31,053 nucleotides of DNA from a virus. The translations under genes were made by a program, and so were the position numbers. The notes under the pieces were generated by a model that saw only the letters and a program-made list of their open reading frames with translations, did not search any database and had not been told where the DNA came from. The number at the start of each line of letters is the position of its first letter. Within the stretch, counting starts at the first letter, position 1. Positions 22,376-28,147 of the stretch are shown here, piece by piece. The stretch spans positions 1-31,053 of IMG/VR virus record IMGVR_UViG_3300003314_000005; one strand, written 5' to 3'.

Positions 22376-22549
22376 TGGGCGGGTGATTTTCTATTATTGA
22401 CCGCGACCCTCAGCGCGGTCTTCCCAATTTCTGACCATGTTCCTTCCCCATTTCCAAATGAGGTCGGCGTCCCGTCCTTGAGCAACGTCCGGTTGCAGTT
22501 GAGTCTCTTTGAGCGTCCAAGCTCTCAAGTTCCGGATGCGAGCCGGAAG
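22376..22549 (-). ncRNA. Structured spacer between tRNA-Asn and tRNA-Tyr, possible ncRNA
   Basis: 174 nt without an open frame of quality. On the minus strand there are three hairpins in order: TTCCGG-CTCGCAT-CCGGAA, GCAAC-CGGAC-GTTGC and GACCGCG-CTGAGGGT-CGCGGTC, the last followed by AATAATAGAAAATC. Flanked by two tRNAs, its ends would be released by tRNA processing. No T-arm signature, so not an ordinary third tRNA. Nature unknown. Confidence 0.4.
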
Positions 22550-22622
22550 CGCCGAAGCGAGGGATCGAACCTCGAACCACCACGTTAACAGCGTGGCACT
22601 CTACCAATTGAGTTACCTCGGC
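22550..22622 (-). tRNA. tRNA-Asn(GUU)
   Basis: Acceptor GCCGAGG/CTTCGGC, T8-A9, D arm ACTC...GAGT, anticodon arm CCACG-CTGTTAA-CGTGG (anticodon GTT), T arm CGAGG-TTCGATC-CCTCG, discriminator G. Fully canonical. First RNA gene behind element copy 3, whose TATA-like box is about 34 bp upstream. Confidence 0.93.
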
Positions 22623-22647
22623 AGAAGAGTAGAAGGTGTCCTGGCTG

Positions 22648-22692
22648 CCCGTACTATACAAACAACAGCCAAGGACTTAAAGATACCGACTT
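22648..22692 (-). promoter_or_regulatory. Intergenic promoter/operator element, copy 3
   Basis: CCCGTACTATACAAACAACA then GCCAAGGACTTAAAGATACCG and ACTTACTTC on the plus strand. Minus-strand TATAGTACGG faces tRNA-Asn. Most similar to copy 4 at 25406. Confidence 0.65.
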
Positions 22693-22698
22693 ACTTCT

Positions 22699-22809
22699 TT
22701 AGACGATAGAAATCATGTAGAAGATCCACAGAATGACGCTCAGATAGAGAAGATAATCAGGTGGAATTCCACCATTAGAATTGAGGAAACTCCCACTCAA
22801 TGCCGTCAC
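22699..22809 (-). CDS. Membrane microprotein, GTG start (36 aa)
   Basis: MTALSGSFLNSNGGIPPD then YLLYLSVILWIFYMISIV: one C-terminal transmembrane helix. GTG overlaps the upstream stop as GTGA. It ends 7 bp from promoter element copy 3, as the 33-aa microprotein does at copy 1. Confidence 0.5.
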   Translation of the reverse strand: MTALSGSFLNSNGGIPPDYLLYLSVILWIFYMISIV

Positions 22810-23000
22810 ACGTAGGGGATGAACGGAATGAGATCCATCTGCGGAACCACACCAGCAGCAGCGAGGAAGAAGTAGACAGTCAGAACCACGAGAAGGAAGA
22901 AGAATAGAGAGATGAAGAAACCAACAACAGCCATCTTCCGCTGCGTCTTTGCTGCCTGTTCCATGAACTTGTCGTCGTGTAGGTCTGAATCGTGATTCAT
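22806..23000 (-). CDS. Single-span membrane protein (64 aa)
   Basis: Charged N-terminus MNHDSDLHDDKFMEQAAKTQ, then a hydrophobic helix VVGFFISLFFFLLVVLTVYF and a PxxxLIPFIPYV tail. The following microprotein is coupled to it, suggesting a two-component membrane complex. Function unknown. Confidence 0.7.
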   Translation of the reverse strand: MNHDSDLHDDKFMEQAAKTQRKMAVVGFFISLFFFLLVVLTVYFFLAAAGVVPQMDLIPFIPYV

Positions 23001-23006
23001 GCGGGA

Positions 23007-23141
23007 TTACGCAGGAGTCAGCGAAGCTGAATTGCCGGGAGTTGTCTCGGGGTGTCGGAGCATGATGCCCGGTGGGCTGGGACCGTCGTCGTCTTCATCG
23101 TCACGTTTCACCTCATTGAGGGAGGGGGACTCGTCACTCAT
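23007..23141 (-). CDS. Disordered acidic microprotein (44 aa)
   Basis: MSDESPSLNEVKRDDEDDDG then PSPPGIMLRHPETTPGNSAS: low complexity and probably disordered. ATGA overlap with the 140-aa gene upstream and 6 bp before the membrane protein, which supports it as a coupled gene. Confidence 0.5.
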   Translation of the reverse strand: MSDESPSLNEVKRDDEDDDGPSPPGIMLRHPETTPGNSASLTPA

Positions 23142-23560
23142 TCTGCCACCTCAGTCTGAAGCTCATCGAATCGGAGGGAGAGCGTCCCATTCTCGAACGT
23201 CGCCATGATGCTCTCACCCTGAAGCTTACCGAGGTCGCTCACCTGGTCGATGTTGTAGTAATCGAGCAGTTCGAATAGCTCATGGGTCGTGTCACCCATC
23301 TCAGCGTCGGGGAGATTGTACTCGATGTTGGGCGGCTCAGGATCTCCCTGCTGGGTGAACGTGGGGATCTGAACCATGTAGTCCGTCGAGAACTGACCGC
23401 CGCGATCAACGAGCCGAGGCTCTCCGAACTCAGTCACGTATCTGCTATCGCCGTCAATGTTCTCCAGAATTGCGTGGAAAACGTCGTCCGAGTTGCCGAC
23501 GATGTTGTTATCAACCGAATCGTTGCTGCCGAACAGGATGTTCCGAATATATCCAAACAT
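23138..23560 (-). CDS. Hypothetical protein (140 aa)
   Basis: MFGYIRNILFGSNDSVDN... with strand/loop-rich middle (GGQFSTDYMVQIPTF) and C-terminal ESIMATFENGTLSLRFDEL. An alternating hydrophobic pattern suggests a beta sandwich of the small heat-shock (Hsp20) kind, but this is weak. First protein after the two proline-type tRNAs on the same transcript. Confidence 0.7.
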   Translation of the reverse strand: MFGYIRNILFGSNDSVDNNIVGNSDDVFHAILENIDGDSRYVTEFGEPRLVDRGGQFSTDYMVQIPTFTQQGDPEPPNIEYNLPDAEMGDTTHELFELLDYYNIDQVSDLGKLQGESIMATFENGTLSLRFDELQTEVAE

Positions 23561-23609
23561 TATCTATCTCTCTGCCGCACAGCTGGTGTCCCGTGAGGTC
23601 TGGGACAAT

Positions 23610-23720
23610 TGGGCTACGGGGATTTGAACACCCGCTCTCCAATTCATCGCTCGGGGAGCTACCCCCACAGGAGCTACCTGTACTCCGAATTGGCGTCATA
23701 CCTGATTTAGACCTTAGCCC
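23610..23720 (-). tRNA. Intron-containing tRNA, probably tRNA-Pro(CGG)
   Basis: Acceptor (T)GGGCTA/TAGCCC(A), D arm GTCTAAATCAGGTATGAC, and an anticodon stem CCAATTC/GAATTGG enclosing about 42 nt, hence an intron near the 37/38 site. With T33 placed, the anticodon reads CGG (Pro), matching the GGG start; a one-base shift reads GGA without T33. The intron has two hairpins with the same TAGCT loop (ACAGG-TAGCT-CCTGT and GGGG-GTAGCT-CCCC). The T arm has one extra base: CGGGTGTTCAAATCCCCG. Position 8 is not T. Processing and activity uncertain. Confidence 0.6.
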
Positions 23721-23724
23721 AAAA

Positions 23725-23795
23725 TGGGGAGGAGAGGAATCGAACCTCTATCCCGACCACCCAAGGGTCGAATGTTCCCATTGCACCACCTCCCC
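23725..23795 (-). tRNA. tRNA-Pro(UGG)
   Basis: Acceptor GGGGAGG/CCTCCCC, D arm GTGCAATGGGAACAT, anticodon arm CGACC-CTTGGGT-GGTCG (anticodon TGG), T arm AGAGG-TTCGATT-CCTCT, discriminator A. Canonical and intronless, four bases upstream of the intron-bearing tRNA. Confidence 0.9.
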
Positions 23796-23897
23796 AATGC
23801 CGTATTTCTTTAGACGCCCGGTTCCGGTCCTTTCACCCGGCGGCGTCCTCACATGACCTGTATAATTATTCCAAGGCCTCTCGGTCAAGGAGACATG

Positions 23898-23926
23898 CCA
23901 TCGAGCGGTGTGACCCAACTCGATGG
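23898..23926. other. Perfect 8-bp inverted repeat in the tRNA region
   Basis: CCATCGAG (23898-23905) and CTCGATGG (23919-23926) enclose 13 nt. Nearby CTGTATAATTATT (about 23860-23872) is the most TATA-like sequence of this stretch. The region 23796-24000 has no gene; hairpin and TATA-like box are all that is visible. Confidence 0.45.
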
Positions 23927-24000
23927 TGAAACAGACCCATGATTACAGTACAGATAAGGAACTTCACTCAACAACGGCGTTTCATTCGTGACTCACCAAT

Positions 24001-24106
24001 TCTCCTGAAGTGACTCGAACACACTTACCCCCGCTATCCACCGACTCAATGAGCCGTCATTACGGGATGAGAACCTATCGGGTGCAAATCCGCTTCCTCT
24101 CAGGAG
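24001..24106 (-). tRNA. Aberrant tRNA-like gene, isotype unassigned
   Basis: CTCCTGA (24100-24106) pairs perfectly with TCAGGAG (24002-24008). The T-arm region AAGTGTGTTCGAGTCACTT carries a TTCGAGT T-loop between AAGTG and CACTT but with two extra bases. The interior is about 70 nt with small hairpins (CCGT-AATG-ACGG) and no convincing D or anticodon arm. It may be a tRNA with introns, a decaying tRNA, or a tRNA-like processing signal. Confidence 0.4.
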
Positions 24107-24112
24107 CAGTAA

Positions 24113-24158
24113 GAGAACCGGCGCTCCCTCCCCGCTTTTTGGAGGGGCTACGGCTCTC
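24113..24158. ncRNA. Stable hairpin within the tRNA cluster
   Basis: GAGAACCG (24113-24120) pairs with CGGCTCTC (24151-24158) with one wobble. Inside, CCCTCC and GGAGGG form a second stem closing a loop that contains TTTTT. The stem immediately precedes the tRNA-like unit on the minus strand. Possible pause, terminator or part of a larger RNA. Confidence 0.4.
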
Positions 24159-24220
24159 TCAATTCGTTTTGGTTTCCCAATCGAGTAGCGTAGTCTGCAT
24201 CCCCCATGACCAGGAGGAGT

Positions 24221-24259
24221 GGAGTTGAGGGAATCGAACCCTCAGCGACCCATTACTCC
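24221..24259 (-). other. Orphan T-arm minihelix at the end of a coding gene
   Basis: GGAGT...ACTCC encloses a perfect T arm GAGGG-TTCGATT-CCCTC, but no D arm, anticodon arm or 7-bp acceptor partner exists upstream, where the 47-aa coding gene lies and in fact overlaps it. Acceptor/T-arm minihelices are the recognition units of RNase Z and RNase P, so this may be an mRNA 3'-processing signal or a tRNA remnant. Confidence 0.45.
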
Positions 24260-24396
24260 GAACCGCTCTTCTTCTCGTACATCTCCTCTTTGTGGTCGAG
24301 GTGCTGGCTATCGTTGAAGTAGAGGAACGCCGCGCCAGTAATGATCGCAATTGCCATCAACCACAGCGCCCCGAAGATAATCAGCTTGAACGCCAT
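24253..24396 (-). CDS. Single-span membrane protein (47 aa)
   Basis: MAFKLIIFGALWLMAIAIIT then GAAFLYFNDSQHLDHKEEMY...: N-terminal transmembrane helix, charged C-terminus. TAATG overlap with the SPFH gene couples the two, suggesting an SPFH-associated membrane partner, as with NfeD or HflC-type pairs. No family recognised. Confidence 0.65.
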   Translation of the reverse strand: MAFKLIIFGALWLMAIAIITGAAFLYFNDSQHLDHKEEMYEKKSGSE

Positions 24397-25265
24397 TACT
24401 CATCCTCGTTCTCGCCGTCTTCCACCTCCTTCGTGAGAGTCATGCCACTCTCACCAACGTAGATCGTCTCGCCCTCCTTCAGCGCCTCAATGTACTTCAC
24501 CTTCAGAAGCTCGGGATTGTCCTTCAGGGACTCAGCAACGATCTCGTTCGCCTTTGCCTCCCCCTCAGCCTCAATTCGCTTTCGCTCGGCCTCGTTCTCT
24601 GCGACCTTGATCTCGTTCGCCTTCTTCTCGATGTTCTGCTTCTCCACTTCCTTCTTCTCTACCGCATCAGCGTACTGTTCTGGAAGGTGGATACGTCGAA
24701 TCTGAACCGCCTCGATGGTGATTCCAGTCCCCTCAGTCTCCTTGTCGAGTGCAGCTCGAACTGCATCTCGCATTTCGTCCTGTCCAACTCCGGTGTAAAT
24801 CTCGGAAGTATCAATATCGCCACCCTCAGTCCGGAGAACCGAACGAGTGGTCGGGCGGATTAGGCGTTCCTGGGCCTGAGCGTTCGACTTGTACTCCTCG
24901 TAGAAGGTATCTGCCTCGCTCTTGTCCACCCGGTAACGAACAGACACGTCAACGTCAACGCTCACACCATCATTGGTGAGAACATTGACGGAATCATCAG
25001 CGCCAGTATTCCCATCACCCTGCCCACTCGTCGCGCTCATCGTGTAGGTCTGAGGGCGAGTTTCGACAACTGCGGTACTCTGCTTTACCGGAGTAATCCA
25101 GTTCGCACCCGGCTCAAGCGTCTCTCCCGTACTATCTCCCCACGTCTTCACGACCTCAACCTCTCCCTGCTGGACGGGATTCCACGCCATCGCCCCACCA
25201 ACAGCGACCGTGAGTAGTAGAAATGCCGTTACAACAGCTCCAATTTTCAGTTTGAGCATATTCAT
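24396..25265 (-). CDS. SPFH/band-7 (prohibitin/stomatin-like) membrane protein
   Basis: 289 aa from the ATG at 25265; an open frame continues upstream to 25319 but would overlap the tRNA-like gene. An N-terminal signal-anchor (GAVVTAFLLLTVAVGGAMAW) is followed by an SPFH domain (GEVEVVKTWG..., VDVDVSVRYRVDKSEADTFY, LRTEGGDIDTSEIYT), then a long Glu/Lys/Ala coiled coil (AVEKKEVEKQNIEKKANEIK) and a short acidic tail. These proteins form membrane scaffolds and modulate proteases such as FtsH. An SPFH protein is unusual in a virus. Confidence 0.88.
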   Translation of the reverse strand: MNMLKLKIGAVVTAFLLLTVAVGGAMAWNPVQQGEVEVVKTWGDSTGETLEPGANWITPVKQSTAVVETRPQTYTMSATSGQGDGNTGADDSVNVLTNDGVSVDVDVSVRYRVDKSEADTFYEEYKSNAQAQERLIRPTTRSVLRTEGGDIDTSEIYTGVGQDEMRDAVRAALDKETEGTGITIEAVQIRRIHLPEQYADAVEKKEVEKQNIEKKANEIKVAENEAERKRIEAEGEAKANEIVAESLKDNPELLKVKYIEALKEGETIYVGESGMTLTKEVEDGENEDE

Positions 25266-25293
25266 TATCTTCCTCTCCGCAATCAGAACGCCA

Positions 25294-25374
25294 CGTTGTA
25301 GGTGGGAGTTGAACACCACGACCCTACTCTACGAAAGAACGCATAGAGCGAGGGCTACCCAACGTAACTACAAC
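25294..25374 (-). tRNA. Aberrant tRNA-like gene, isotype unassigned (81 nt)
   Basis: Acceptor GTTGTAG (25368-25374) / CTACAAC (25295-25301) is perfect, with discriminator G. The T arm is GTGGTGTTCAACTCCCAC, one extra base in the 5' strand. An anticodon-like stem CTCTA/TAGAG closes a 12-nt loop (TGCGTTCTTTCG) rather than 7. The D region (ACGTTGGGTAGCC) is not canonical. First gene behind element copy 4, ahead of the SPFH gene. Could be a tRNA with a very short intron or a tRNA mimic. Confidence 0.45.
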
Positions 25375-25405
25375 AAAACTGCCGGGGGACGAAGGGGCTA
25401 TCACT

Positions 25406-25455
25406 CCCTCCGTACTATAACAACAACGGCCAATGACTTAAAGATACCGGAATAG
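25406..25455. promoter_or_regulatory. Intergenic promoter/operator element, copy 4
   Basis: CCTCCGTACTATAACAACAA then GGCCAATGACTTAAAGATACC and GGAATAGTTC. It lies between divergent units: the minus TATAGTACGG faces the tRNA-like/SPFH unit about 42 bp away, and CTTAAAGATACCG could be the TATA box for the plus-strand zinc-finger gene at 25529. Confidence 0.65.
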
Positions 25456-25528
25456 TTCTTTGGAGTGATAACCGACCGAAGGGCCGGGGGATAAAGACTT
25501 ATTACTCTCGGGTTATTCATTAGAACTA

Positions 25529-26077
25529 ATGGGTAACACAAAACACAGCAATCAAGAAACTGTTGTGGAGTGTCCCGTAGAAGGTTGTACTAAGGAGGGA
25601 TTATCCCGTGGGATGCACCTCCATGTTCGACAGTCTTCCGGTGACGGCCACGGACCACACGGTGACGTTCCAGAGAACCTCGATTTCGACAACCTCAAAG
25701 TAGTCGGCGAGAAGGGGGTCGATATGGATTATCCCGATGAACGCAATGAGGAGGAGGTCGCTCGGCTCTGCCCCTTCTGTGGTAGAGCCTTCAACGGCTT
25801 CCGTGGGATCAAGATCCACGTCGGTCAGAAGGCTGGACAGGGAGTCCACCCCGACGACGCCACGGACATTACGAAAGACGACACTCCCATCGCTCACGTT
25901 GACGACGACATGAACGTGATCGAGATTGTGGACGAGAAGGAGATGATGCCGTCCACCAAGCGACGGATCGAGGGAGATGGCTCCATCGAGCAGGCTGACG
26001 TGCTTGAGCTGATCGAGGAGTTCGAAGATGAGGGGAATGGGGAGGCTGCCTCTCGAATCCGAGAGAAGCTCCTATAG
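25529..26077 (+). CDS. C2H2-type zinc-finger protein (182 aa), putative regulator
   Basis: Two zinc fingers: Cys15/Cys20 with His30/His32 (CPVEGCTKEGLSRGMHLHV) and Cys81/Cys84 with His97/His107 (CPFCGRAFNGFRGIKIHVGQ). Each is followed by a similar GxGHP/GVHP loop, so they are internal duplicates. The C-terminus (about 115-182) is acidic and helical (SIEQADVLELIEEFEDEG). Such paired fingers occur in haloviral DNA-binding regulators. It is transcribed away from element copy 4 and converges on the LAGLIDADG-type gene with a 6-bp overlap. Confidence 0.8.
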   Translation: MGNTKHSNQETVVECPVEGCTKEGLSRGMHLHVRQSSGDGHGPHGDVPENLDFDNLKVVGEKGVDMDYPDERNEEEVARLCPFCGRAFNGFRGIKIHVGQKAGQGVHPDDATDITKDDTPIAHVDDDMNVIEIVDEKEMMPSTKRRIEGDGSIEQADVLELIEEFEDEGNGEAASRIREKLL

Positions 26078-26599
26078 GCCCCATTCGTCGCGGAAGTATT
26101 CTGGAGTGTATTTCGTTGATCCTCGCTCAATTGGATAGCCCTCAAGCTCGCTCTTCAACTCAACCACCTCAATGAATTCTTCCTTATTCTGTGGAGGCTC
26201 CTCTTCGAACTTCGGGAGAATCTCATTGAGGAAGAAATCTGCTCGATCATGTTGTTGGACGAAGCCGGGGATGATAGGGTCGAGGAATCGAGCAATTTCA
26301 TCCGAATTACCGATCTCCATCTGGATCGAGCTGCCGGTTGAATTCTCGAAGTATCGAGGTGTTATGTCCAACTGCTCACAGTAATCGTCAACGACTTCGT
26401 AGAATAACTCCCCCTCATTGGGGCGTGACATACGAAGTCGTGGATTGATCGTGTAACCGAGGTTCACTCGGTCGTCTTTCTTGATGTTGACTTGGAAGTT
26501 CCCGATGCAGTCAACCGCTCCAGAAAGATACCAGAGTAATCGTTTCTCCATACTACCCTCAATCGTTCCGTCGTCTGTTAATCCTGTTGTAACTACCAT
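26072..26599 (-). CDS. LAGLIDADG-type homing endonuclease-like protein (175 aa)
   Basis: YLSGAVDCIGNFQVNIKK (24-41) matches the LAGLIDADG helix-strand start with Asp30 as the only clear acidic residue of the motif; then GYTINPRLRMSR and GELFYEVVDDYCEQLDI, the usual saddle strands and helix. IGNSDEIARFLDPIIPGF and ADFFLNEILPKF mark the second half. A single-motif protein would act as a dimer. Free-standing, not inside an intron or intein here. Promoter element copy 5 lies just upstream. Confidence 0.7.
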   Translation of the reverse strand: MVVTTGLTDDGTIEGSMEKRLLWYLSGAVDCIGNFQVNIKKDDRVNLGYTINPRLRMSRPNEGELFYEVVDDYCEQLDITPRYFENSTGSSIQMEIGNSDEIARFLDPIIPGFVQQHDRADFFLNEILPKFEEEPPQNKEEFIEVVELKSELEGYPIERGSTKYTPEYFRDEWGL

Positions 26600-26620
26600 G
26601 TCATTCTCTAAGAGTTATAT

Positions 26621-26664
26621 CGGTATCTTTAAGTCATTGGCTACCGTCTATACAGTAGAGGCAG
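26621..26664 (-). promoter_or_regulatory. Intergenic promoter/operator element, copy 5 (inverted)
   Basis: On the minus strand: CTGCCTCTACTGTATAGACG, then GCCAATGACTTAAAGATACCG and ATATAACTC. In this orientation CTTAAAGATACCG is about 30 bp before the ATG at 26599, while the reverse TATACAGTAG box faces the plus genes at 26845. Same bidirectional layout as the other copies. Confidence 0.65.
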
Positions 26665-26750
26665 TTTCAGTCGTACTATTCCTTATACTGTTTACTCTGC
26701 TGTAATAGTCTGTACTAAACAACCTACTCAATGTAGAGTTACGTTCAATT

Positions 26751-26814
26751 CTACAGTACAGCAGTACAGCAGTACAGCACAGCAGTACAGCAGTACAGTA
26801 TAACACTACAGTAT
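26751..26814. repeat. CAGTACAG direct-repeat array (copy 2)
   Basis: About eight units of CAGTACAG/CACAG in direct orientation, most exactly 8 bp, ending CAGTATAACACTACAGTATG. The AGTATAACAC at the end could be the TATA box of the gene at 26845. Shares TACAGTACAGC with the array at 6554. Confidence 0.7.
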
Positions 26815-26844
26815 GTCTCTAATTCAAAACTTTGAGTTTCTACT

Positions 26845-27330
26845 ATGGACGATTCTATCGAGGAGAAAGAGCCATCTGAAGTTCTGACTCCCGACACCGA
26901 GAACGCAACGCACTTCGATCCAGACGATGTTCACGGATCGACTCCAATCAACTACAAGCGACTTCGACTTTACAACCGCAACACCTGGAAGGATCGACGA
27001 GAAGAGAATAAGGAAGTAACCCACCGGCAGGATAACCTCGCAATCTACGACGCTCTTGCCGGCCAGCTTGAACTTACTGACTACCAGAAGGAGAAGGGTC
27101 GGCGGATTTTCGACAAGCTCGAATTGGAAAAGCTCGGGAAGCCAGCCCGACTGATCGCCTTCGGTGTTTGTGCTGTCGTAGCGAACGACGACGTTCACGA
27201 CGGCAGTCGCTATCACCCTCAGATGAACAATCCTGATGAATTGTTCGTGGAGATTATGGATAACCTCGATTTCACCGTCTCACAACTTCACAGTACCATT
27301 GGTGTTGTGAATAACCGGAGGGTCGAATGA
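26845..27330 (+). CDS. Hypothetical protein (161 aa), possible cyclin-like fold
   Basis: N-terminal acidic/disordered 30 residues, then basic (INYKRLRLYNRNTWKDRREE), then helices (AIYDALAGQLELTDYQKEKG, KLGKPARLIAFGVCAVVAND). The helix pattern and GRRIFDKLELEKLG faintly recall TFB-like cyclin repeats, but no zinc ribbon or clear repeat is present. Overlaps the ERCC4 nuclease start by four bases. Confidence 0.65.
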   Translation: MDDSIEEKEPSEVLTPDTENATHFDPDDVHGSTPINYKRLRLYNRNTWKDRREENKEVTHRQDNLAIYDALAGQLELTDYQKEKGRRIFDKLELEKLGKPARLIAFGVCAVVANDDVHDGSRYHPQMNNPDELFVEIMDNLDFTVSQLHSTIGVVNNRRVE

Positions 27331-27788
27331 GTCTCTTCACGGTCCTTCGGGATACCCGAGAGCAGGAGGGCTACGGGTATTACTTCGAGGATTATCCCGT
27401 CGACGTGAAGGAAGTGACTCTTACTACAGGGGATTACGCCATTGAGGAGGCTGGGTATTACGGAAAGAACAAAACGTATCATCCACCCTTTGCCGTCGAG
27501 CGAAAGGCTCAGGGAGATCTGATCTCCTCAATCACAGCTGATCGAGATCGTTTTGAGGACGAAATCGAGCGAGCTGCTGACTGGGATGCTCCAATGCCAG
27601 TTGTCGTTGAATCCCCACTCAATGAATTCAAGCAGGGGAATTATTACGCCGATGTTCACCCCAATGCGATCATCGGCACCGTCGACAAGTGGCCAGACTA
27701 CAAAAACGTCGACTTCTTCTTCCGAGACAACGAAGCTGATGCAGAGAAATTCGCGTTCGAGATGCTACGCTGGTGGAAGAATCGGTAA
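27327..27788 (+). CDS. ERCC4/XPF-type nuclease domain protein (153 aa)
   Basis: Shows the ERCC4 active site GDX(n)ERKX3D: Gly35-Asp36 (TTGDYAIE), then Glu58-Arg-Lys60...Asp64 (AVERKAQGDLISSI), plus an N-terminal RDTREQEGY and VVVES strand. It is a bare nuclease domain without helicase or helix-hairpin-helix regions, so it needs a partner for specificity. XPF-type enzymes cut branched DNA near ss/ds junctions; here it would act in viral replication or recombination. Last gene of a two-gene plus-strand unit. Confidence 0.85.
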   Translation: MSLFTVLRDTREQEGYGYYFEDYPVDVKEVTLTTGDYAIEEAGYYGKNKTYHPPFAVERKAQGDLISSITADRDRFEDEIERAADWDAPMPVVVESPLNEFKQGNYYADVHPNAIIGTVDKWPDYKNVDFFFRDNEADAEKFAFEMLRWWKNR

Positions 27789-27854
27789 TTCTGGAAACAA
27801 TCTTCCGCTTCAGGTCACTACAATCTGTACTATCTTCTAAGTTGATCGCCGATG

Positions 27855-28052
27855 CTACTGTAACAGCCAATCGAGAATATTGCATGTTGTCATTAACTCA
27901 ACGAGCTTTCCACGAACGATAAGCACATACTGGATCACACTCATCTTATTGATCCATCTCTGTGAGATCGCTTTCGCAGAAGCCCAGTTGTCATTGTTTC
28001 CGACACGGTTCAACACAGTTAGCCCAATCTGATCGCGGTTCTGATAATTCAA
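27855..28052 (-). pseudogene. Open frame without ATG, possible gene remnant
   Basis: The 27789-28147 gap is AT-richer than its surroundings. One minus frame reads protein-like residues (VLNRVGNNDNWASAKAISQ, then RWINKMSVIQYVLIVRGKLV) but its only start is TTG and no coupling exists. It may be a decayed gene or non-coding. Low confidence. Confidence 0.25.
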
Positions 28053-28076
28053 TTCGTTAGCCCCTGACTCAGCGGA

Positions 28077-28112
28077 TTCTCAATTCGGTTTCTCTCAAAA
28101 CCGGGTTGAGAA
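28077..28112. other. Imperfect inverted repeat
   Basis: TTCTCAA-TT-CGGTTT (28077-28091) and AAACCG-GG-TTGAGAA (28098-28112) form a 13-bp stem with an internal mismatch pair and short loop. Located 35 bp past the 28148 stop, it may mark the end of the minus-strand accessory operon. Confidence 0.5.
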
Positions 28113-28147
28113 ATTGTTCGATTTTCAACTGCGTTTTCGGGTTGTCT

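Noticed and set aside
26751-26814. CAGTACAG array as a CRISPR array
   Set aside because: Units are 5-8 bp in direct tandem without spacers.
26845-27330. 161-aa protein as a transcription factor B
   Set aside because: No zinc ribbon and no pair of cyclin repeats; the resemblance is limited to a short helical stretch.
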